DNA of 20,287 nucleotides, from IMG/VR virus record IMGVR_UViG_3300031626_000026, positions 1 to 20,287 of that record; one strand, given 5' to 3'. Of the stretch, positions 7,140-12,613 are shown one piece after another; within the stretch, counting starts at the first letter, position 1; every line of letters begins with the position of its first letter. The notes beneath the pieces were generated by a model. That model saw only the letters and a program-made list of their open reading frames with translations. It was not told the origin of the DNA and did not search any database. The translations under genes were made by a program, and so were the position numbers. The stretch is from a virus.

Positions 7140-7607
7140 ATGAAAGATCAATTAAAACAAGTTTATTTCTCACTTGATGAGGATAACATTTATATCGGCT
7201 ATATATTAGAAAACAACTTTTGGAATGGTTGGCTTTCTCCTTATGTAACTAAAGAAGTTTATGATTCAATAATTCATTACTACACAGTTGAACGTAAGTT
7301 AGATCCTGAAGGCCGAAACTATTACGAGGATGAAGAAAACCCTTGGCTTGATTTAGCTAAAATAGAGCCAAACAAAGACGGACTTTATGACGTATCACAT
7401 GGTTTCTGTTGGTCTGAAGTTGAGTATCTATCCGAAAACCATGCAACAGACGAGCAAGTTCTAAGATTATATAGTGATCTTGTAAGCCTTGGTAATCAAA
7501 TGGTTGCAGAGAGTAAGCTAGATCAATCAAAAATATACTTTGCAAAACTACTAGAAGTTAATGACGTAGTAAAAGCTAGAAACCTATCAGTTGAGGAGTG
7601 GATATAA
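7140..7607 (+). CDS. Acidic protein of unknown function upstream of ArdA (155 aa)
   Basis: A 155-residue protein with 30 acidic and 14 basic residues by my count, so strongly negative. The segment FWNGWLSPYVTKEV near residues 27-40 resembles small plasmid- and phage-encoded proteins I recall with WNGW-CPYFTKE-type motifs, whose function is unknown to me. A second aromatic patch is GFCWSEVEYL near 88-97. The start ATG at 7140 has AAAGG 8 bases upstream, provided by the hairpin leader. The stop overlaps the ardA start in TAATG, so the two are translationally coupled. Acidity and coupling to ArdA suggest another antirestriction-type DNA mimic, but this is inference; a housekeeping accessory role is possible. 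Confidence 0.75.
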   Translation: MKDQLKQVYFSLDEDNIYIGYILENNFWNGWLSPYVTKEVYDSIIHYYTVERKLDPEGRNYYEDEENPWLDLAKIEPNKDGLYDVSHGFCWSEVEYLSENHATDEQVLRLYSDLVSLGNQMVAESKLDQSKIYFAKLLEVNDVVKARNLSVEEWI

Positions 7608-8143
7608 TGACACAAGCGCAATTAAAAGAAGATTTAAACCAAGTAACATTATATGCTCAACCTTATGACTTAGATGCACAAGGCTTTTACTTTGATAGCT
7701 TTGAAGATTATGAAACTAAGTATAATAAAAACTGTAATGTTTATGGTCAATTTGTTGAAGAATACGAGATTCAATTCATTGATGGCTCTGTCATTAACTC
7801 TGCTTTATTTGATGCAGTTGGCTCATATAATCTTAAAGCTTATTACAAGGTTGTAAATATTTGGGATGATTTCGAAAAAGTAGATTTAATTATTTCATAT
7901 AAAGATAATATTACAAGTGAGCCATTTAACGAGGATATAGAGCCAAATGACTTAGATATAGAAGTATATTATGACATGACGTTTAGAGAATTAGCTCAAG
8001 AGTTTATTGATGATGGTTGTCTTGGCGATATTCCTAAACACTTAGAAAATTATATTGACGTTGATAAGTATGCCTATGATCTAAAGATGGATTACAACGA
8101 GTTTAGACTTGGCAGTACAACTTTAATTTATAGGAGTATGTAA
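7607..8143 (+). CDS. ardA: Antirestriction protein ArdA
   Basis: A 178-residue DNA-mimic protein that blocks type I restriction enzymes by occupying their DNA-binding groove. The N-terminal part (TLYAQPYDLDAQGFYFDSFE, residues 13-32), the middle motif VEEYEIQFIDG and the C-terminal motif ENYIDVDKYAYDLKMDYNEF followed by LIYRSM match the ArdA family in order. By my count there are 37 acidic and 13 basic residues, as expected for a mimic. A longer frame begins with GTG at 7598. I prefer ATG at 7607 because GAGGAG lies 8 bases before it and it overlaps the upstream stop in TAATG. The gene would protect incoming phage DNA from host restriction and fits with the methyltransferase encoded elsewhere in the window. 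Confidence 0.92.
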   Translation: MTQAQLKEDLNQVTLYAQPYDLDAQGFYFDSFEDYETKYNKNCNVYGQFVEEYEIQFIDGSVINSALFDAVGSYNLKAYYKVVNIWDDFEKVDLIISYKDNITSEPFNEDIEPNDLDIEVYYDMTFRELAQEFIDDGCLGDIPKHLENYIDVDKYAYDLKMDYNEFRLGSTTLIYRSM

Positions 8144-8144
8144 A

Positions 8145-8330
8145 ATGAGTAATAATCATAGAATAGATGAGCTAGTAACCATATATCAAAAATGGACAGA
8201 ACAACAAAAAGAGTTTAAAGGAATCCATATAGGTAGTGCAAGTGAAATGTTAATGATTGAAACTTTAACAAGTTATCAAGTAAATTGGTTAAATAGATTT
8301 ATTGAGGTTTGGGATAAAGCAGAAAGCTAA
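8145..8330 (+). CDS. Small protein of unknown function (61 aa)
   Basis: A 61-residue protein two bases after ardA, with AGGAG before its ATG (overlapping the ardA C-terminus). It is predicted to be largely helical (RIDELVTIYQKWTEQQKEF and MLMIETLTSYQVNWLNRFIE) and carries no recognised motif. The same strand, spacing and ribosome binding site make it part of the ardA transcription unit. Transcription may be modulated by the long hairpin that follows at 8344-8379. Confidence 0.65.
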   Translation: MSNNHRIDELVTIYQKWTEQQKEFKGIHIGSASEMLMIETLTSYQVNWLNRFIEVWDKAES

Positions 8331-8343
8331 ATAATTTGTGTTA

Positions 8344-8379
8344 CTCTTGTTGGGCAGTTTAACGACTGCCTAACGAGAG
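8344..8379 (+). promoter_or_regulatory. Long 15-bp hairpin between the two halves of the ArdA block
   Basis: CTCTTGTTGGGCAGT (8344-8358) pairs with ACTGCCTAACGAGAG (8365-8379) around a 6-base loop, with two G-U pairs. There is no T-tract on either side, so it is not a standard intrinsic terminator. It lies between the 61-residue ORF and the second hairpin leader. It may be an RNA processing site or block 3' exonucleases, which would let the two halves of the operon be expressed at different levels. The structure is seen; the role is inferred. Confidence 0.5.
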
Positions 8380-8397
8380 CTATACAAGCTCAACCAT

Positions 8398-8423
8398 GGG
8401 CAATTATGCCCACTTGTGAAAGG
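8398..8423 (+). repeat. Hairpin leader, copy 2
   Basis: GGGCA/TGCCC with loop ATTA followed by CACTTGTGAAAGG, nearly the same as 7106-7132. The stem can extend by one pair (TGGGCA/TGCCCA). The terminal AAAGG is the ribosome binding site for the gene at 8431. No strong promoter is visible just upstream; TATACA at 8381 has no good -35. Confidence 0.6.
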
Positions 8424-8430
8424 AACTACT

Positions 8431-8751
8431 ATGACTATAGCAAACCATAAAGATTTAAGCTTTGAGGAATTACAAAGCTCTCTTGAAGATCTTGGCTTTC
8501 AGTATGAGAGTGGCAACTTTAAAAAAGAAGAAATGATTGAACTAGTAAACAGATGTTGCAAAGTTTTTTTATTTACTGAGAAACAATTAGAAGTTGTAAC
8601 AGATGCTTTAGAAATTATGCAAAGTAACTATCAACATTGTGTTGATGAATTAGAGCTTATAACTGATCCATCTAAAGACGATCAAGAGCTATTAGAAGAA
8701 CGTCAAACAGCTCTTAATGAAATAGACAAAATTAATTTAGCAATAGGTTAG
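8431..8751 (+). CDS. Acidic helical protein of unknown function (106 aa)
   Basis: A 106-residue protein counting from ATG at 8431. A longer frame starts with GTG at 8416, but that codon lies inside the hairpin leader and the ATG has AAAGG 7 bases before it, so I take the ATG. The protein is rich in Glu, Asp and Leu and predicted helical throughout (SFEELQSSLEDLG, KKEEMIELVNRCCKV, QLEVVTDALEIM, DDQELLEERQTAL). It may be a coiled-coil or helical-bundle protein. There is no recognised domain. Its membership of the ArdA block rests on strand, spacing and the shared leader. Its acidity again allows a DNA-mimic role, which is unproven. Confidence 0.65.
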   Translation: MTIANHKDLSFEELQSSLEDLGFQYESGNFKKEEMIELVNRCCKVFLFTEKQLEVVTDALEIMQSNYQHCVDELELITDPSKDDQELLEERQTALNEIDKINLAIG

Positions 8752-8762
8752 GAGTATTAAAA

Positions 8763-9131
8763 ATGAAACTAGCAAACACAAATAATTCACTTGCCTACAA
8801 TCTTCAATTAACTTTAGGTTACAATGAGAATGATAGAGGTTCTTATGGGCTTGTAATGGACTTAGACACTAGCCTTATTGGCACTCGAAATTATATGGGC
8901 TTGGCTTATTTTTGGGATCATGACGTTAAGCACACAATGCGAGAGATGACACCTAAGTTCAGAAAGGTTGTTCATGATACTGCAATGAAAAATAATTTAA
9001 TAAAAGATGGCTTTGTTAAAACTAATAACGAGTTTATAAAAATAATAAATGCGACTTTAAAGAAATTTAAAATAAAAGATAGCTCTAGTAAAACTGGATG
9101 GGGATATTTTTTTGAGGAACTAAATGAATAA
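8763..9131 (+). CDS. Protein of unknown function (122 aa)
   Basis: A 122-residue protein starting at ATG 8763, with GGAG about 8 bases upstream at the end of the previous gene. The N-terminal half looks beta-rich (AYNLQLTLGYN, GSYGLVMDLDTSLIG, GLAYFWDHDVKHTM). The C-terminal half is helical and Lys-rich (EFIKIINATLKKFKIKD). No catalytic motif is evident; the Asp and His in FWDHDVKH are not in a pattern I recognise. It overlaps the following HTH gene by 8 bases, so both are probably translated together. Confidence 0.65.
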   Translation: MKLANTNNSLAYNLQLTLGYNENDRGSYGLVMDLDTSLIGTRNYMGLAYFWDHDVKHTMREMTPKFRKVVHDTAMKNNLIKDGFVKTNNEFIKIINATLKKFKIKDSSSKTGWGYFFEELNE

Positions 9132-9309
9132 AACAGAATTTAGAGAAGCCAGACAAACGCTTGGCTTCTCACAAAAGCAGTTAGCGACTTTACTAAAAGT
9201 CGCATCCGATAGAACAGTCAGACGTTGGGAAGCAGGAGAGAAAGATATTCCTGGTCCAGTTGTTGTGCTTATGAATTGGCTACTATCCAACAATAAGCCA
9301 AAACTATAA
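9124..9309 (+). CDS. Small XRE-type helix-turn-helix regulator (61 aa)
   Basis: A 61-residue protein that is essentially one helix-turn-helix domain. The core is FREARQTLGFSQKQLATLL (residues 5-23), then ASDRTVRRWEAGEKDIPG (27-44), the usual XRE/Cro arrangement with recognition helix SDRTVRRWE. The start overlaps the previous gene by 8 bases and has GAGGAA upstream. As the last gene of the ArdA block it may regulate that block or other phage promoters, but no specific operator can be assigned. It faces the opposing DUF6362 gene, whose stop lies 17 bases away. Confidence 0.82.
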   Translation: MNKTEFREARQTLGFSQKQLATLLKVASDRTVRRWEAGEKDIPGPVVVLMNWLLSNNKPKL

Positions 9310-9326
9310 AAGCAGTTAGCAACTTT

Positions 9327-9710
9327 TTATAACTTGTAATACAACCTAACCAAAGCATCTTTATATCTGCGCTTTACAATTCTTGGATCATGTAAGCTTA
9401 ACAACCTAGCTATTTTAGACCACTTAGCGCCACGATCTCTAAATGCAGCCGAGTGAGCTACCGCCCAAACAAGCCTTCTATCTTCTGTTTCCATCTTAGT
9501 TAAAGCTAAATCTATAGCTTGATCTAATCTAGTAATCTGTTCTGGACTTGCTTTTAATCTGGTTGTTTCTGTTGTGCTGTAACCATAGCCAGACCATTCA
9601 GTCACATAATCTGGCCAACTAGCCATCTTCTGTTTTCTAAAAGCAGTCGGCAACTTTCGCTCAGTTTCGGCAGCTTCAAAGAATAGCTCGTTTAACTGAG
9701 CTATATCCAT
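9327..9710 (-). CDS. DUF6362-like HTH protein, candidate late-gene regulator
   Basis: A 127-residue protein resembling DUF6362. WPDYVTEWSGYGYS lies near residues 32-45, then SPEQITRLDQAIDLAL, DRRLVWAVAHSAAFRDRGAKW, and a C-terminal helix-turn-helix (SKIARLLSLHDPRIVKRRYKDAL, residues 98-120). The C-terminal half looks like a sigma-region-4 type HTH, as seen in late-gene activators of other phages. It is the last gene of the leftward early operon, where lambdoid phages carry Q. It points towards the late operon across the opposing ArdA block. A late-regulator role is my inference; the family function is not known to me. Its start overlaps the upstream stop in TAATG. Confidence 0.7.
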   Translation of the reverse strand: MDIAQLNELFFEAAETERKLPTAFRKQKMASWPDYVTEWSGYGYSTTETTRLKASPEQITRLDQAIDLALTKMETEDRRLVWAVAHSAAFRDRGAKWSKIARLLSLHDPRIVKRRYKDALVRLYYKL

Positions 9711-10087
9711 TACTTGCGCTCATTTCTTAGTTTGTAATCCATCATGTTTAACCACTCTAAACGATCAAATCCAGATATGTGATCGAGGTTAGCAAGTAAA
9801 TCTTTATAAGCATCAACTGAATAACGTGGCCTTAACTTTTTAAGAACTCGTCTTTGTAATTCATCAATAGGAAACTTTGCACTTCGCTCGACTGCGGCAA
9901 CGTAATATTGGTTGGATTTCTTTACAGTCATCTTAGCTAAGTTCTTTATCTTAGCTAAGTTCTTTAACTTAGCTAAGTTATCTAAGTTATTTTCTTTAAT
10001 AAAAGGTTTATCATTATTGCTAAGTTGTGCGCTAAACTTAGCTACATGATCTTGCTTTAAAGAAATTATACTGTCATCACTTTTCAT
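9710..10087 (-). CDS. Protein with NLAKxK tandem repeat, function unknown (125 aa)
   Basis: A 125-residue basic protein. Residues 37-52 are a short tandem repeat (NLAKLKNLAKIKNLAK) encoded by an 18-base DNA repeat. The N-terminal part is polar and probably disordered. The C-terminal half (YYVAAVERSAKFPIDELQRR, VLKKLRPRYSVDAYKDLLAN) is helical and may be a folded DNA-binding domain, though I recognise no family. The start overlaps the upstream DUF6378 gene by 11 bases; the stop overlaps the next start in TAATG. Its place in the early operon between DUF6378 and DUF6362 hints at replication or regulation, without direct evidence. Confidence 0.65.
   Translation of the reverse strand: MKSDDSIISLKQDHVAKFSAQLSNNDKPFIKENNLDNLAKLKNLAKIKNLAKMTVKKSNQYYVAAVERSAKFPIDELQRRVLKKLRPRYSVDAYKDLLANLDHISGFDRLEWLNMMDYKLRNERK
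9931..9984. repeat. 18-bp tandem repeat, three copies, each with a 10-bp palindrome
   Basis: Units at 9931-9948 and 9949-9966 are identical (TCTTAGCTAAGTTCTTTA); 9967-9984 is a diverged third copy (ACTTAGCTAAGTTATCTA). Each contains the perfect palindrome CTTAGCTAAG. The repeat lies inside the coding sequence of the 125-residue protein in the reading frame that gives NLAKxK. It could be simple slippage or a set of iteron-like binding sites. Confidence 0.75.
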
Positions 10088-10358
10088 CTGTCAATCCTCC
10101 GAATAGAAATAAATAGTTTGCAGCATCCCATATGTGATCGCTATCTGGCTTCCCGCAATCGATACGAGCTAGTTTCATCTCCACTAATATTTTTGTTATA
10201 TCGGCAGCAGTTATCTTTTTACCAGGGGCAAGTTTATTGCCCAGGCTTAGATTCACTCTTGCAGCTATGTTGTTATAAAGTGGCTTATAATCTCCTAGCT
10301 TGTCTGCTCTATCTTTTAATATGATTGCAGCTTGTTCAGCGTGTTGTTGCGGTTTCAT
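10077..10358 (-). CDS. DUF6378-like protein
   Basis: A 93-residue protein resembling DUF6378. The N-terminal pattern AAIILKDRADKLGDYKPLYN, then NIAARVNLSLG, KITAADITKILVEMKLARI, and the ending DSDHIWDAANYLFLFGG line up with the family pattern as I remember it (R-x-x-x-GDY, an LxKLAR-type helix, then a final D-x-x-x-Y helix). The family is common in phages of alphaproteobacteria and in marine phages. Its biochemical role is unknown to me. The start overlaps the stop of the PAPS-reductase-like gene in ATGA, and the stop overlaps the following gene by 11 bases, so it is part of a tightly packed early operon. Confidence 0.72.
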   Translation of the reverse strand: MKPQQHAEQAAIILKDRADKLGDYKPLYNNIAARVNLSLGNKLAPGKKITAADITKILVEMKLARIDCGKPDSDHIWDAANYLFLFGGLTDEK

Positions 10359-11173
10359 TCAGTACAATCTCCCTCTTTTGTTTGACAAAAATAGCCTTGC
10401 TGGTCAAAAACCCAGTCTTGTTGATTAGTAATAAAATCATTAAAATTAGATAAGTTTCTATCTCTATTAAATTGTTTGTTTGTGATCTTTTCCATATCTA
10501 GCCACCATTTAGCCTTGTTTGGAAATTCTTTAAATAAGATAGCTAATTGGGATTCGGATTTAAGAAAACAACCATCACAGTTACCCATAATAGTTTTCCC
10601 ATTAACTACTGGCAGTCTTAATTTAAAGGTTTGCTTTAACCAAAAGCTTTCAACATCAATTAACTTATCATCTGCTAAAACCATGGGATAATAAGGGTAA
10701 TAGCCTTGATCTAATTTATCTTTCATTCTTTTTTTTTCGTCAGCTCTAATGCCTAAACAGTTGTTCCAGTTTTTCCAACCTAATGATTTTAAATATTTAC
10801 TAGCTGTTTGTATTTTTAATATACCAGTACAATATCTTTGTAAGGCATTAGGCAATCTGCCATATCTTAAAATAACTTTTTTAAATGGCTCACCATCACG
10901 ACTAGCTGAGTTATGATTAACTTCTTTAAATGTATTTTTGCCATCAACTTCATTATATTCTAACCAAGTAACCTTAACATTCCATCTATCAGAACATTCT
11001 TGAACAAAGTCTAATGTTTGCTCCATCTCACGACCAGTATTAGTAAATATAACTTTAGCTCTATTTGGCAAACCATTATTAGCTTTAAGTATTTCATGCA
11101 GCATAAAACCACTTGTGCGACCACCGCTAAAACTTATCTGTACATTGCTATCTGGTAACTTGTAGTCACTCAT
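10355..11173 (-). CDS. Phosphoadenosine-phosphosulfate-reductase-like (PP-loop) protein with Cys cluster
   Basis: A 272-residue protein of the PAPS reductase superfamily, which binds ATP-like or adenylyl-sulfate nucleotides in a PP-loop. The loop is SFSGGRTSG at residues 14-22. Downstream are RYCTGILKIQ (C115), a CDGC pair (C199, C202) and YFCQ (C263), four cysteines spaced as in superfamily members that hold an iron-sulfur cluster; C270 is a fifth. Phage members are often called PAPS reductase, but the true substrate is usually unknown. Nucleic-acid thiolation (DndC-like) is one possibility. The frame can extend to TTG at 11185, but ATG at 11173 has GAGGG 6 bases upstream and overlaps the methyltransferase stop by 8 bases, so I choose it. 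Confidence 0.82.
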   Translation of the reverse strand: MSDYKLPDSNVQISFSGGRTSGFMLHEILKANNGLPNRAKVIFTNTGREMEQTLDFVQECSDRWNVKVTWLEYNEVDGKNTFKEVNHNSASRDGEPFKKVILRYGRLPNALQRYCTGILKIQTASKYLKSLGWKNWNNCLGIRADEKKRMKDKLDQGYYPYYPMVLADDKLIDVESFWLKQTFKLRLPVVNGKTIMGNCDGCFLKSESQLAILFKEFPNKAKWWLDMEKITNKQFNRDRNLSNFNDFITNQQDWVFDQQGYFCQTKEGDCTE

Positions 11174-12350
11174 TTTTACCCTCAATCTCTTTAATAGCTA
11201 ATCCAATCCGATAGGTTATCTGTGGCAATAAGGCATTGCCTAACTGCTTTAATCTGTCTGCTCTGTATTCATTCTTATGAGTTGTTCGTTGGATATGTCT
11301 GGGTTCGTCCAGCCATCCGGAAAGCCCATCAAATATTCCACGAAACCTGGCGAAAGTTTCCCCAATCCCTCTTTCTGATACATCTCCACCGCTAGGTCTT
11401 TCTGTCTGCCCTTCTCTATTCTGTTCTCGTAATACTCGTTGTTCCCATTGTAACTGTGTTTCCCCAGACCTGCGTTTGGAGTTGACCAAAACACTCTCCT
11501 GGGCAAACTGTCTCGTTTTCGGTTCTCTTTCCAATTCGCTATGTTGCCCGTGTCCTTGTAATCCCTCGCTGTTGGTGTTGGCCACATCTGCACCTTGTCT
11601 GCTAGATTCAGACCATGACTCTCCCCGCCATTTGGTGATATTCTTCGGTTGTTCTTGTTCAATTTCATGCTTGGATGTTCTGTTTCTTGTGTCGTTGGGG
11701 TTGGCCACAACCATTCTTTCATCCTTGGTGGTCTGAGTGTCGTTCCATTCATCATGGCTTGAGCTTCTTTCTCCGTTAGCTCCCCTCTCTCCACTAGATC
11801 TCTCATTATCAACGTCTGACCCTCGCTCGCATGACCAAATCCCTTGGTTGTCGGAGTTGGCCATGTTCTTGCAGATGATCCAGAGTCTATCCCTTTTGTG
11901 GGGGCGGAAACCCGCAGCTGGAACAATAAATGTCGCTGTGGCGTAATCAAGTGATCCCATTTGGCTAAGTACCTTGTCGAGGCCGAGCGAAATGTGTCCA
12001 TAAACATTCTCGAAAACGCAGTAAGTGGGTCTTGTTTGTGCAACAATTTCTGCAATGTGCGGGAAGATGTGGCGAGGATCTTCTTCACCTCCCCTTTTCC
12101 CGCTTGCTGAGAAAGGTTGGCAGGGATAGCCGCTTGAGAGGATGAAGGGTCTTTCGTGAATAAATCTTTTTGGGTCACTCGCTATTTCCTTTACGTCATT
12201 GGCTATTGGTATTCCTGGAAACCTAACTCTTAATAATTTTCTAACCTTTTCATCAAAGTCGCATAGCAAAACTGGCTCAGATAGCTCGGCTGCAATAAAG
12301 CCAAGGCTAAAGCCACCAATGCCAGAACATAAATCAACATGAGTCCTCAA
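11166..12350 (-). CDS. DNA cytosine-5 methyltransferase
   Basis: A 394-residue enzyme that transfers a methyl group from S-adenosylmethionine to C5 of cytosine in a specific DNA sequence. Motif I is DLCSGIGGFSLG (residues 6-17). Motif IV is SSGYPCQPFSASG (72-84) with catalytic Cys at about 77. Motif VI is FENV (113-116), motif VIII is KRDRLWII (152-159) and motif X is RADRLKQLGNALLPQI (363-378). Residues 163-340, where the target-recognition region lies, are polar and low in hydrophobics, with recurring (V/M)AN(S/P/T)-type segments. The start must be TTG at 12350: an in-frame stop lies 4 codons upstream and motif I begins within six residues. It overlaps the previous stop in TTGA. It probably methylates phage DNA against host restriction. 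Most of it is overprinted by a second frame (next entry). Confidence 0.92.
   Translation of the reverse strand: MRTHVDLCSGIGGFSLGFIAAELSEPVLLCDFDEKVRKLLRVRFPGIPIANDVKEIASDPKRFIHERPFILSSGYPCQPFSASGKRGGEEDPRHIFPHIAEIVAQTRPTYCVFENVYGHISLGLDKVLSQMGSLDYATATFIVPAAGFRPHKRDRLWIICKNMANSDNQGIWSCERGSDVDNERSSGERGANGERSSSHDEWNDTQTTKDERMVVANPNDTRNRTSKHEIEQEQPKNITKWRGESWSESSRQGADVANTNSEGLQGHGQHSELEREPKTRQFAQESVLVNSKRRSGETQLQWEQRVLREQNREGQTERPSGGDVSERGIGETFARFRGIFDGLSGWLDEPRHIQRTTHKNEYRADRLKQLGNALLPQITYRIGLAIKEIEGKNE
11249..12178 (-). CDS. Overprinted 309-codon gene inside the methyltransferase gene (WPTP-repeat protein)
   Basis: This frame lies wholly inside the methyltransferase gene on the same strand, shifted by one base, yet it reads like a real family. 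It has LLFQLRVSAPTKGIDSG (residues 84-100) and W(P/S)TP motifs at 106-110, 158-162, 199-203 (WPTPTARDYKD) and 231-235. Its C-terminal block is LSPGFVEYLMGFPDGW (275-290). I recall these blocks, in this order, from phage and bacterial proteins annotated as hypothetical or methyltransferase-associated. The start is GTG at 12178, with AAAGGA 8 bases upstream. The WPTPTARDYKD codons are the shifted reading of VANTNSEGLQ in the enzyme. The function is unknown. It may be a protein partner of the enzyme, or a by-product of conserved DNA in the other frame. Confidence 0.5.
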   Translation of the reverse strand: MTQKDLFTKDPSSSQAAIPANLSQQAGKGEVKKILATSSRTLQKLLHKQDPLTAFSRMFMDTFRSASTRYLAKWDHLITPQRHLLFQLRVSAPTKGIDSGSSARTWPTPTTKGFGHASEGQTLIMRDLVERGELTEKEAQAMMNGTTLRPPRMKEWLWPTPTTQETEHPSMKLNKNNRRISPNGGESHGLNLADKVQMWPTPTARDYKDTGNIANWKENRKRDSLPRRVFWSTPNAGLGKHSYNGNNEYYENRIEKGRQKDLAVEMYQKEGLGKLSPGFVEYLMGFPDGWTNPDISNEQLIRMNTEQTD

Positions 12351-12613
12351 TTTACAATCTTATCGTTATCATCCAATTTTAACTCTTGAGATTTCCAAGC
12401 GGATCTCCACATAGATTGTTCTTCTGATGTTAATGGCTTTGCAGCCTTTTTGATATCTCGCCAAAGTTGTTTTAATGGATCTGCACCAGTTCTATCCCTG
12501 GATGTTCTATCTGTTGATGATGCGCAAGTTTTACACATACATGGACTAACTCTTTTTCTAGCGCTTCGTTCTAACTTAGCTTCACACTTCCAACAATAAT
12601 CTAAATCTAACAT
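12347..12613 (-). CDS. Small Cys-rich (zinc-ribbon-like) protein (88 aa)
   Basis: An 88-residue protein with two cysteine clusters: CWKC at residues 7-10 and CMCKTC at 25-30, a spacing suited to binding a zinc ion. A basic stretch (ARKRVSP) lies between the clusters, and a helical C-terminal half follows (DPLKQLWRDIKKAAKPL). It is probably a DNA- or protein-binding accessory; no specific family is recognised. The start overlaps the nuclease stop in TAATG and the stop overlaps the methyltransferase TTG start, so the three are translated in series. Confidence 0.7.
   Translation of the reverse strand: MLDLDYCWKCEAKLERSARKRVSPCMCKTCASSTDRTSRDRTGADPLKQLWRDIKKAAKPLTSEEQSMWRSAWKSQELKLDDNDKIVN

Noticed and set aside
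9305-9332. Imperfect hairpin between the converging HTH and DUF6362 genes
   Set aside because: The stem is only 4 bp plus A-T pairs with a GC bulge. It might act as a weak two-way terminator, but it is not strong enough to annotate.
11476-11946. Plus-strand frames opposite the methyltransferase gene
   Set aside because: The open frames follow from the unusual codon pattern on the minus strand; no ribosome binding site or known motif was seen.
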